From a bacterium UBP18_UBA7526 (GTDB taxonomy: Bacteria > UBP18 > UBA7526): a stretch of DNA of 7,826 bases. The notes under the pieces are model-generated. The model searched no databases, was not told where the DNA came from, and saw nothing but the letters and a program-made list of their open reading frames with translations. Every line of letters starts with the position of its first letter. Within the stretch, counting starts at the first letter, position 1. This document shows positions 1 to 5,542 of the stretch, piece by piece. Position numbers and translations under genes: made by a program. The stretch covers positions 6,413-14,238 of the forward strand of contig DLMW01000070.1 in assembly GCA_002478245.1 (NCBI GenBank), written 5' to 3'.

Positions 1-265
1 TAGTAATCTCCTTCTTCTTGGCTTCCAAATCCTTTTTGATCCCAGAAAGCCTCTGGCGAAGACTCCTCTCCTGAAGCCTCTTCTTCTCTAGCTCCTTCTT
101 CTCAGTAGCAAGTTCCTGACTTTTCTGCAGTCTTTCCTTCTCCTTCTCTTGAATCTCCTTATCATATTCCTTAATCCTCTCCTCATAAAGAGCAAAGGCA
201 GGAGAGACCAGACAAGTAACAAGTAACAAGTGACAAGTGACAAGTAACAATTTCTTATTTTTCAT
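1..265 (-). CDS. EnvC-like murein hydrolase activator, N-terminal part (runs off the left edge)
   Basis: Only the first 88 codons are present; the frame stays open to base 1. Residues 1-5 (MKNKK) form a basic n-region, residues 6-20 a hydrophobic stretch, and SPAFA at 21-25 is a good signal peptidase I site, so mature protein starts near Leu26. From about residue 27 the chain is almost entirely charged (Glu, Lys, Arg, Gln with spaced Leu and Ile), a long coiled coil. A secreted coiled coil directly downstream of ftsX is the usual arrangement of EnvC-type activators, which FtsX recruits to switch on septal amidases; such proteins end in a LytM/M23 domain that would lie outside this window. The ATG at 265-263 lies 32 bases after the ftsX stop, with only a weak purine-rich ribosome site. 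The signal-peptide core is encoded by a tandem heptanucleotide repeat. The EnvC assignment rests on context and architecture; another secreted coiled-coil protein is possible. Confidence 0.72.
   Translation of the reverse strand, partial: MKNKKLLLVTCHLLLVTCLVSPAFALYEERIKEYDKEIQEKEKERLQKSQELATEKKELEKKRLQERSLRQRLSGIKKDLEAKKKEIT
213..250. repeat. Tandem heptanucleotide array (CAAGTAA/CAAGTGA, 5.4 units) in a signal peptide
   Basis: On the plus strand the units are CAAGTAA, CAAGTAA, CAAGTGA, CAAGTGA, CAAGTAA and CAA. On the coding strand they encode residues 6-18 of the EnvC-like protein. Three units (21 bases) equal seven codons, so the protein itself repeats as LLLVTCH-LLLVTC and forms the whole hydrophobic core of the signal peptide. 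Confidence 0.93.
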
Positions 266-297
266 TAATTTTTCTACGCTTCTTCTTTCCTACTTTC

Positions 298-1083
298 TTA
301 TCTGATGCTCTTCCAGGAAAAGAGGCTTCCCAATAGACCGAAGACTAAACCAGCACCCACTAAGCCCCGAGCCATCCCTAAATTCATAAATGAGATACCC
401 TCCACCCTTAAGATCAATAAGCGGTGTATCCCATATAGAATGCCCAGGGCAATCGATGAGATAAGGAGGCCTTCCAGGATCCCCCGGCCAAGGAAGCCCC
501 CCCTTATCATCCAGATGCTTTTCCCCTTCTTTTTCCATTTTTCTATCCTTTCCTTAGCTAAGGTTAATCTGAAGAGAAGGGAAGCGACTATGAGAAGTCC
601 TAAGCCGAGAACAATCCCTAGGATAAGGCCAACCATCCGGAAGAGAGTAGTAGCCTTAAAGAGTTCCTCTGCTTCCTTCCCACCGTAATTCACCTCTTCT
701 ATCTCTGGATAGCCAGCTATTCTCTCTGCAATCTCCTTTATTACTCCTATTCTTCTTTTGGTCTTAATGAGTAGGGAGGCGGGAAAGGGGTTCTCCTTGA
801 GAATATCCATCTCCTTCTCCAAGGCTTCTTCCTTCAAAAACTTCTCTAAGGCATCCTCTTTTGAAGTATAGATAATCCCTTCCACGCTCTCCTCTCCCAT
901 TATCTTATGATATAGCTTATCTATCTCATCTGGACCAAGGCCTTCTTTTAAAAAAGCAACTATTGCTACCTTTTCCTCCCAGTTAGAAATGACCTGATCC
1001 ATATTCTCTATTCCCACTAAAAAGACTCCCAGAATAATAAAAGAGACAAAGAGGGTCACCAAGAGTGGCCAGTTTAACTTCAT
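298..1083 (-). CDS. ftsX: Cell-division ABC transporter permease FtsX
   Basis: FtsX is the membrane half of the FtsEX complex, which couples ATP hydrolysis by FtsE to activation of periplasmic murein hydrolases at the septum. The 261-residue chain has the FtsX layout: TM1 at about 6-25, an extracytoplasmic domain at 26-145 containing NPFPASL near 98-104 and the family-typical YPEIEEVNYGG near 125-135, TM2 at about 151-173, a cytoplasmic loop at 174-198, then TM3 and TM4 at about 201-221 and 236-257. An in-frame ATG lies four codons upstream (1095), but GGAGGAG is placed five to seven bases before the ATG at 1083, which decides the start. The loop after TM2 normally reads like RxEIEIMKLVGAT; here it is the basic KERIEKWKKKGKSIW, so the presumed FtsE contact is strongly diverged. 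The EnvC-like gene follows; ftsE is not adjacent. Confidence 0.9.
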   Translation of the reverse strand: MKLNWPLLVTLFVSFIILGVFLVGIENMDQVISNWEEKVAIVAFLKEGLGPDEIDKLYHKIMGEESVEGIIYTSKEDALEKFLKEEALEKEMDILKENPFPASLLIKTKRRIGVIKEIAERIAGYPEIEEVNYGGKEAEELFKATTLFRMVGLILGIVLGLGLLIVASLLFRLTLAKERIEKWKKKGKSIWMIRGGFLGRGILEGLLISSIALGILYGIHRLLILRVEGISFMNLGMARGLVGAGLVFGLLGSLFSWKSIR

Positions 1084-1165
1084 CTTCTCCTCCATCTCGA
1101 AAGGGCATAAGAAGGCTAAAAAAGGCTTTTCGACTGTAGCCCCTTTTCTGTCCCTCTATTTTTAA

Positions 1166-1194
1166 AGTATACCACGCCCCCGAAATATTGTCAA
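1166..1194 (-). promoter_or_regulatory. Sigma-70 promoter of the ftsX / EnvC-like unit
   Basis: Read on the minus strand, TTGACA (1194-1189) is followed by a 17-base spacer and TATACT (1171-1166). The -35 box is perfect and the -10 box has five of six consensus bases. Transcription would start near 1159, giving a leader of about 75 bases before ftsX. The -35 box overlaps the T-rich tail of the terminator of the upstream propeller gene. Confidence 0.85.
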
Positions 1195-1225
1195 AAAGAA
1201 GAGGTGCCTCTTCCTGGGCACCTCT
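1191..1225 (-). terminator. Intrinsic terminator of the propeller gene
   Basis: Bases 1200-1208 (AGAGGTGCC) pair perfectly with 1217-1225 (GGCACCTCT), a 9-base-pair stem with an 8-base loop. On the minus strand the hairpin is followed by TTCTTTTTGA, a suitable U-tract. It lies about 50 bases beyond the stop of the propeller gene and just ahead of the ftsX promoter, so the two are separate transcription units. Confidence 0.85.
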
Positions 1226-1259
1226 ATTCGTGTTTATTTATTACATAACTGTCTACCAG

Positions 1260-1279
1260 TTCGTGCCGATTTGTGTCTA
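1260..1279. repeat. Decamer-dimer repeat at the stop codon of the propeller gene
   Basis: TTCGTGCCGA (1260-1269) is followed directly by TTTGTGTCTA (1270-1279), two diverged copies of a unit close to TTCGTGTCGA. The last three bases are the complement of the propeller stop codon (TAG). The same dimer appears twice, on the other strand, near the start of the same gene, and a half unit ATTCGTGT lies at 1226-1233. Confidence 0.6.
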
Positions 1280-2722
1280 ATGGGACCAGAGATAGGGGTT
1301 TGATCTCTCAGGCGGCCTCTCTTTTCCAGAGGAGAGGATCTGTACCCCAGTACCATCAATATTCATGATCCAGAAGTGATATTCTCTGCCTTCTATTGTC
1401 CAGAAGGCGAGGTATCTTCCATGAGGAGAAAATTCTAGGTCTTCTAAAACTATCTTCCCCCTGGTCAACGCCACTTGATTCTCTCCTTCTAAATCCATCA
1501 TCCAGAGATCATTGGCATTCTCCTCCTCATCCAATTTAGTAAGGATAATCCTTTTCCCATCCCCTGACCAGGAAGGATAATTACTATTACTTCCTTCTGT
1601 CAATTGTCTGAGGTTGCTCCCATCTGAATTGACCGTCCAGATGTTATAATTTCCAAGAAAAAGAATCTTTATTCCATCTGGGGAGAAAGAGAATTTGTCC
1701 TCATTAAGTTCTAGATCTCCAGTCACTTTCTTCTTATTGCTTCCATCTCTGTCCATAATATAGAGGCTCCCCCCTACCTCATAGGCGATCTTTCTCCCAT
1801 CTGGAGAGAACCTGAAGCCCCAGTCATTGCTCTCCCATCTATTCTTGGTCAGGGGCTTGGCTTCCTTTCCCTCGCTACTCACCATCCAGATGTCCAAGAT
1901 CTTCCCCTTGCTCAGTCTATTATAGAGGAGATAAGTACTCTCTGGAGACCAGACAAATGGACACCCTAGGCCGAGGTTACTCTTCTTGGGATCCTCTGGA
2001 GAGAATATCTTGGCTTCTACCCCCTCCTCGATATCTACTACCCGGACCTCCCCATTCTTAGAAAGGAAGGCCACCTTCTTTCCATCGGGAGAAGGGAGAA
2101 ACTCATGGGAGACTATTGCTTTCCCAGTAGTCAGGGGCCTCTGGTCGCTCCCATCCCTATTCATAATCCAGAGATCAGAGTCTAGTTCAAAAACAATCCT
2201 TTCTTTCCCCTTTAGCCACATGGGCCTAAAGTAGTTACCCTCTTTTTTAGTGAGGTTTCTTCTCCCACTCCCATCACCATTTGCTATCCAGATATCTTTT
2301 CTATCAATGTAGAGGAGCTGATCTATGGTAGCAAAGTAAGAGATCGCCAGAGGTTTATCTTGGATATCCTTGACCACCGTGCCCAGAGAAATGGTATAGG
2401 TAGTGGAAGGGGCCAGATCCCTCTCTGGATGAAAGATGAGGGTATTTCCTTCCCAGCCAAACCCCCCTTGCGCTCGAGGCTCGATGGTAAAATTATCCTC
2501 CACGCTCTTCTTATCCATCTCCTTATTGAAGGTGATCCTAATTAGGGTATCGGTCTTTATTCCTATAGCACCTTTAGAAGGGGAGATAGAGACTATCTCT
2601 GGGGGCTGCGCGCCGGCGCGAATCGACACGAATAAAGTAAGCGCAAACAAGATAGATAGGGAATGAGGCAGACGCGAAACGACGCGAATACTTGATATCT
2701 TTTGATATTTGAGATCTAACAT
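1277..2722 (-). CDS. Secreted Big_5 Ig-like plus TolB-type (PD40) beta-propeller protein
   Basis: The 481-residue protein starts with a signal peptide: a 20-residue n-region, a hydrophobic core at 21-33 (SLSILFALTLFVS) and AGA|Q as cleavage site at 36-39. Residues 40-133 read as a Big_5 bacterial Ig-like domain, with ISPSKGAIGIKTDTLIRITF, FNKEMDKKSV and a strand ending LAPSTTYTISLG. Residues 136-465 hold eight PD40/WD40-like units, each built as a strand, then DLWIMNRDGSDQRPLT or a variant, then SPDGKKVAF. These resemble the TolB propeller, so the protein is probably periplasmic and mediates protein contacts; no catalytic motif is visible and no tol or pal gene is nearby. The ATG at 2722 is preceded by AGGAGAGG at suitable spacing. 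No convincing promoter lies in the 149 bases upstream, and read-through from gatB is possible. The precise function is unknown. Confidence 0.85.
   Translation of the reverse strand: MLDLKYQKISSIRVVSRLPHSLSILFALTLFVSIRAGAQPPEIVSISPSKGAIGIKTDTLIRITFNKEMDKKSVEDNFTIEPRAQGGFGWEGNTLIFHPERDLAPSTTYTISLGTVVKDIQDKPLAISYFATIDQLLYIDRKDIWIANGDGSGRRNLTKKEGNYFRPMWLKGKERIVFELDSDLWIMNRDGSDQRPLTTGKAIVSHEFLPSPDGKKVAFLSKNGEVRVVDIEEGVEAKIFSPEDPKKSNLGLGCPFVWSPESTYLLYNRLSKGKILDIWMVSSEGKEAKPLTKNRWESNDWGFRFSPDGRKIAYEVGGSLYIMDRDGSNKKKVTGDLELNEDKFSFSPDGIKILFLGNYNIWTVNSDGSNLRQLTEGSNSNYPSWSGDGKRIILTKLDEEENANDLWMMDLEGENQVALTRGKIVLEDLEFSPHGRYLAFWTIEGREYHFWIMNIDGTGVQILSSGKERPPERSNPYLWSH
2617..2634. repeat. 18-base decamer-dimer repeat, copy A (signal peptide cleavage region)
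   Basis: CGCGAATCGACACGAATA matches copy B at 2673-2690 at 16 of 18 positions, in the same orientation, 56 bases apart. On the coding strand it encodes residues 31-35 and part of the flanks (FVSIRA) at the end of the signal-peptide core. It adjoins a perfect 12-base palindrome, CGCGCCGGCGCG (2609-2620), that encodes the cleavage site itself. Confidence 0.75.
2673..2690. repeat. 18-base decamer-dimer repeat, copy B (signal peptide n-region)
   Basis: CGCGAAACGACGCGAATA differs from copy A at two positions. On the coding strand it encodes IRVVSR at residues 12-17 of the propeller protein. Each 18-base copy is nearly two turns of a 10-base unit (ATTCGCGTCG TTTCGCGT). Confidence 0.75.
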
Positions 2723-2728
2723 TTGATA
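2701..2728. repeat. Heptanucleotide array (TTTGATA-like, 4 units) spanning a start codon
   Basis: In strict period 7 the plus strand reads TTTGATA, TTTGAGA, TCTAACA, TTTGATA. The third unit is degenerate. The complement of the propeller ATG (2720-2722) sits at the junction of units three and four, so the array supplies the start codon and the first seven codons (MLDLKYQ). Confidence 0.7.
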
Positions 2729-2871
2729 CCTCTCCTGGGGTTGAAATTCCGATGCCTTGAATTATGACAATGTTTTAGTGTCCGTAATAACATCACTATG
2801 CAAGACGAGTCGGACAACATGGGCATGACCCTTCTATGATTACCTAATATCTTAAGGAAACAATCCCTATC
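2723..2871. other. Spacer between gatB and the propeller gene, no gene seen
   Basis: It holds the AGGAGAGG ribosome site of the propeller gene. I see no strong hairpin with a U-tract, so no terminator for gatB, and no promoter pair that I would defend. A short open stretch on the plus strand (about 2745-2828) lacks a start with a ribosome site. Confidence 0.6.
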
Positions 2872-4410
2872 CTATTTCAATCTTTTTTTAAGAAGTTTAT
2901 TGACTATCTGGGGATTGGCTCTTCCTTCAGTCTCTCTCATCACCTGGCCAACCAGATAGCCCAAGGCCTTCTCCTTCCCCTTTCTATAATCCTCAACTAC
3001 CTCGGGGTTCTCTTTCAATATCCTTTCGATTATCTTAGTCAATGTTTCTTCATCACTGATCTGGATGAGGCCCTTCTCTTTCACAATCTGGGAGGCTCGC
3101 TTCCCTGTCTCAAACATCTCAACAAAGACCTCCTTGGCCATCTTCCCCGAGATAGTCCCCCTATCTATCAAAGCGATCATCTCTACTAATGCTTGAGGGC
3201 TGAGCTTACAGGCTCCTATTCCAATACCCTTCCCCTTCAGTTCCCTCAATAGTTCGCTCATTATCCAATTGGCAATCCTTTTATTTAACTCCCAACTCCC
3301 GTCTCCGAACGCCGAACTCGCTTCTATACATTCCTCATAATAATCCGCCAACTCCTTGGAAGAGGTTAGAACGCTGGCATCAGGGGCGGGGATGCCGTAT
3401 TGCTGGATAAATCTTTCTGAACGATTAAGGGAAAGTTCAGGGAGTTGGCTGCGCAGGGATGCGATGAACCCTTCCTCTAAAATGACTGGACCCAGATCGG
3501 GATGGGGGGTACAGGGCGCCAGCGCCTTACCACGCATCTTAACCGTTATTCCCCGCTCCGGATCCCAACAGCGGGTATGGAGTACTGCTTTCTCACCTTT
3601 TTCTATCGACCTCTTCTGGCGTTTTATTTCGTATTCAATGGCCTTCATCACGTGCTTGAAGGAGTTCATGTTCTTAACCTCGGTTTTAGTGTATAGCTCA
3701 TGGGTTCCCTTTGGCCTGAGGGAAACATTGGCATCGCAGCGGAGCGATCCTTCCTCCATATTGCACTCCGAAACCCCGGCATAGCGCAGGTTACTCTGCA
3801 GGCGCATCAAGAACTCACCCGCTTCCTCAGGACTACGGATATCTGGCTCGGTAACGATCTCAATCAGAGGTAGGCCGGCCCGGTTGAAATCAACAAGACT
3901 TACTCCTTCCCCATGGACGAGTTTGCCCACGTCCTCTTCCATGTGAAGATGCCTTATCCTTATCTTTCTTCGGGTATTTCTTACTTTAATATCAACATAG
4001 CCTGACCTAGCAAGTGGCTGATAGTATTGGGATATCTGGTAGCCCTTTGGTAGATCGGGATAGAAATAGATCTTCTTATCAAATGAAGAAACTTTTAAGA
4101 GATCACAGTTCAACACTAGGGCCGCTTTAGCCGCCTGCTCAACCACCTTCTCATTCAATATGGGGAGGGCACCTGGTAATCCAAGACATACGGGACAGAC
4201 CTGAGAATTGGGTGGGGCTCCGAACTCTGTACTGCAAGAACAGAACATCTTAGACTCTGTCTTTAACTGGACATGGATCTCTAACCCAATAATGGCCTCA
4301 TATTCCACCCCCGGCCTCGCTCCGCGAAGCGGGGCGGGGTTTACTATAGTAAAAACTCCTCTGGGGATAATTTTCGCCCACCTATCCCTAACGAAATTTA
4401 ATATCTTCAT
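2872..4410 (-). CDS. gatB: Aspartyl/glutamyl-tRNA(Asn/Gln) amidotransferase subunit B
   Basis: GatB is the tRNA-binding kinase/transamidase subunit of GatCAB, which turns Glu-tRNA(Gln) or Asp-tRNA(Asn) into the amide forms using ammonia from GatA. Clear marks are EAIIGLEIHVQLKT (38-51), the zinc cysteines C57, C59, C72 and C75, FYPDLPKGYQISQYYQPL (116-133), the signature HMEEDVGKLVH (156-166), DFNRAGLPLIEIVTEPDI (174-191), GSLRCDANVSLR (221-232) and TEVKNMNSF (243-251). The C-terminal YqeY-like tail runs from about 403 to 510. At 512 residues it is some 30 longer than usual. The excess is a 34-residue N-terminal extension plus a short insertion near 365-376. The usual DYRYFPEPDL stretch after MRxKE is replaced by ALAPCTPHPDL at 296-306. 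The ATG at 4410 has AGGGG eight bases upstream and a promoter close by; a GTG at 4308 is an alternative start. gatA and gatC are not in the window. Confidence 0.95.
   Translation of the reverse strand: MKILNFVRDRWAKIIPRGVFTIVNPAPLRGARPGVEYEAIIGLEIHVQLKTESKMFCSCSTEFGAPPNSQVCPVCLGLPGALPILNEKVVEQAAKAALVLNCDLLKVSSFDKKIYFYPDLPKGYQISQYYQPLARSGYVDIKVRNTRRKIRIRHLHMEEDVGKLVHGEGVSLVDFNRAGLPLIEIVTEPDIRSPEEAGEFLMRLQSNLRYAGVSECNMEEGSLRCDANVSLRPKGTHELYTKTEVKNMNSFKHVMKAIEYEIKRQKRSIEKGEKAVLHTRCWDPERGITVKMRGKALAPCTPHPDLGPVILEEGFIASLRSQLPELSLNRSERFIQQYGIPAPDASVLTSSKELADYYEECIEASSAFGDGSWELNKRIANWIMSELLRELKGKGIGIGACKLSPQALVEMIALIDRGTISGKMAKEVFVEMFETGKRASQIVKEKGLIQISDEETLTKIIERILKENPEVVEDYRKGKEKALGYLVGQVMRETEGRANPQIVNKLLKKRLK
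3287..3321. repeat. Degenerate heptanucleotide array (5 units) inside gatB
   Basis: In period 7 the plus strand reads AACTCCC, AACTCCC, GTCTCCG, AACGCCG, AACTCGC; the coding-strand unit is close to GAGTTCG. It encodes residues 364-375 (ASSAFGDGSWEL), between EECIE and NKRIANWI, where GatB proteins are usually shorter. The first two units are identical; the others differ by two to three bases. Confidence 0.65.
4309..4339. repeat. GC-rich imperfect hairpin in the gatB N-terminal extension
   Basis: Bases 4309-4321 (CCCCGGCCTCGCT) pair with 4328-4339 (AGCGGGGCGGGG) around a 6-base loop, giving about 12 pairs with one bulged G and one G-T pair. It is much more GC-rich than its surroundings and encodes roughly PAPLRGARPG (residues 25-34), directly before the conserved GatB start VEYEAIIGLE. 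It resembles small dispersed palindromic elements. Confidence 0.75.
4340..4353. repeat. Perfect 14-base palindrome TTTACTATAGTAAA
   Basis: The sequence equals its own reverse complement and abuts the GC-rich hairpin on its right side. It lies inside the gatB extension (about residues 20-24). It could be an operator if gatB really starts at the downstream GTG, or part of the inserted element. Confidence 0.7.
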
Positions 4411-4431
4411 TTTCGATTCCCCTGTAGTAAT

Positions 4432-4460
4432 AGTTTAGCATAAATCAAAGAAAATAGCAA
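4432..4460 (-). promoter_or_regulatory. Sigma-70 promoter of gatB
   Basis: Read on the minus strand, TTGCTA (4460-4455) is followed by a 17-base spacer ending in TGC and then TAAACT (4437-4432), an extended -10 promoter. The start would fall near 4425, only about 15 bases before the ATG at 4410. It diverges from the promoter of the plus-strand operon. Confidence 0.72.
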
Positions 4461-4511
4461 AACCTTTCGCGGTGAGGTTCTGTGGCAGGAAGGTACGGGT
4501 AAACTTTTTCC

Positions 4512-4540
4512 TTGCATCCATCTTGGAGATATGCTATATT
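4512..4540 (+). promoter_or_regulatory. Sigma-70 promoter of the nagB-like / trpE / hisF operon
   Basis: TTGCAT (4512-4517), a 17-base spacer and TATATT (4535-4540) with TG one base before the -10 box. Transcription would start near 4547, about 20 bases before the first ATG, leaving no room for a trp leader peptide or attenuator. The 51 bases between the two divergent -35 boxes contain a weak inverted repeat, AACCT...AGGTT, that could bind a regulator. Confidence 0.78.
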
Positions 4541-4568
4541 AGATTAAAAGTTAAAGGGGGAAGTAAAG

Positions 4569-5531
4569 ATGGGATTTCAGGTCTATGTTACTAGGGATAA
4601 GAGACAGATGAGTCGGGTGGCGGGCTCAATCGTACTGGGGCAGATCCTAAGTTTTATCCCCAGTAAAGAGAAAGAGAAGATGGTCCTGGGATTGGCTACG
4701 GGAAGTACCCCAATGGGCCTCTACGATATTATGGCTAGTAATCAGCATCTCTTCCCTGCCCAGAGGATAGTCTCCTTCAATCTCGATGAATATGTTGGTC
4801 TACCCGGGGCTACCCCAGAAGAGAGGGCCCAACATCCCCAGAGCTATGCCCATTTTATGTCTGAGCAACTCTTCAAGAAACTCTCGTCACCTTTTCTTAA
4901 GACCTTTATCCCCAAAGGCACTGAGATAGAAGAGGAGAAGTTAATTCAGGAATTGGAAAGCCACAGAGATGATCCCTCCTATTATGAGCTAAAAGGAACC
5001 GATTTGGGGAAAGCGGTCTCGATTCCCGATACTACCAAAAGCAATTACCTCTCCTGGATAAAGAGAGAGATCCTGGATGGTTATGAGGAATTGATTAGAT
5101 CCTACGGGGGAATTGACCTTCAGGTAGTAGGGGTGGGAGAGAAGGGACACATCGGCTTCCATGAGTGTGGCATCCCCTTGGAAGAGAGGATGCTTCTGGT
5201 TAAGTTGGATGAGAATACCATCCAGAATGCGGTAAAGGATGGCCACTTCAAAAGCATAGAAGAGGCCCCCCATTATGCTGTCTCTATGGGGGCCGGGTTG
5301 GTCTATGAAGCCCCCATGATACTCCTTTTGGCCAATGGGGAGAGAAAGAGAGAGGCCATCGCTAATTCTCTTCTGGGGCCGGTGACGCCTGATCTACCCA
5401 TCTCCTTCTCTTTAGCGTATGCTAAGAAAGGAAGGATGATCTATGTTGTTGATGAATTAGCGGCCAAGGATGTCTTAGGTAAAGAAAGCGCTCTCTCTTC
5501 TAAAGAGATTTATCTAAGCGATCTGAGATAA
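4569..5531 (+). CDS. nagB: NagB-family glucosamine-6-phosphate deaminase/isomerase-like enzyme
   Basis: The family converts glucosamine 6-phosphate to fructose 6-phosphate and ammonia. Visible are the phosphate loop GLATGSTPMGLY (41-52), FNLDEYVGLP (70-79) with the general-base Asp73, HPQSYAHFM (89-97), and GVGEKGHIGFHE (188-199) with the ring-opening His194 and Glu199. Lys260 in NGERK matches the substrate-phosphate Lys of E. coli NagB. The protein is 320 residues against 266 in E. coli; the excess is mostly an insertion at about 119-165. E. coli NagB has NDGH with Asp141 as part of the catalytic set; here it is EKGH, with Lys192. The TRVANSR phosphate-binding segment is also poorly kept. 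Substrate and reaction may therefore differ. Start ATG has GGGGG eight bases upstream. The gene leads the operon, and its stop is almost joined to trpE. Confidence 0.8.
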   Translation: MGFQVYVTRDKRQMSRVAGSIVLGQILSFIPSKEKEKMVLGLATGSTPMGLYDIMASNQHLFPAQRIVSFNLDEYVGLPGATPEERAQHPQSYAHFMSEQLFKKLSSPFLKTFIPKGTEIEEEKLIQELESHRDDPSYYELKGTDLGKAVSIPDTTKSNYLSWIKREILDGYEELIRSYGGIDLQVVGVGEKGHIGFHECGIPLEERMLLVKLDENTIQNAVKDGHFKSIEEAPHYAVSMGAGLVYEAPMILLLANGERKREAIANSLLGPVTPDLPISFSLAYAKKGRMIYVVDELAAKDVLGKESALSSKEIYLSDLR

Positions 5532-5542
5532 GGGTGTTAAAT

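Noticed and set aside
205..265. Lipoprotein signal (LVTC) in the EnvC-like protein
   Set aside because: The residue before Cys is Thr, not Gly, Ala or Ser, and a good SPAFA signal peptidase I site follows, so ordinary secretion is more likely.
305..688. Plus-strand open frame opposite ftsX
   Set aside because: Its product is rich in Pro, Arg and Lys with no family likeness, it lacks a ribosome site, and the minus strand clearly encodes FtsX.
1084..1095. ATG at 1095 as ftsX start
   Set aside because: It has no ribosome site, whereas GGAGGAG is well placed for the in-frame ATG at 1083.
2742..2830. Short open stretch in the spacer upstream of the propeller gene
   Set aside because: It is under 30 codons, has no start with a ribosome site and no recognisable product.
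3356..3784. Plus-strand open frame of 142 codons opposite gatB
   Set aside because: It lies fully over conserved GatB motifs in the opposite strand and has no recognisable domain or ribosome site.
4541..4568. Trp attenuator or leader peptide before the operon
   Set aside because: Only about 20 bases separate the predicted transcript start from the first ATG, with no Trp codon run and no hairpin.
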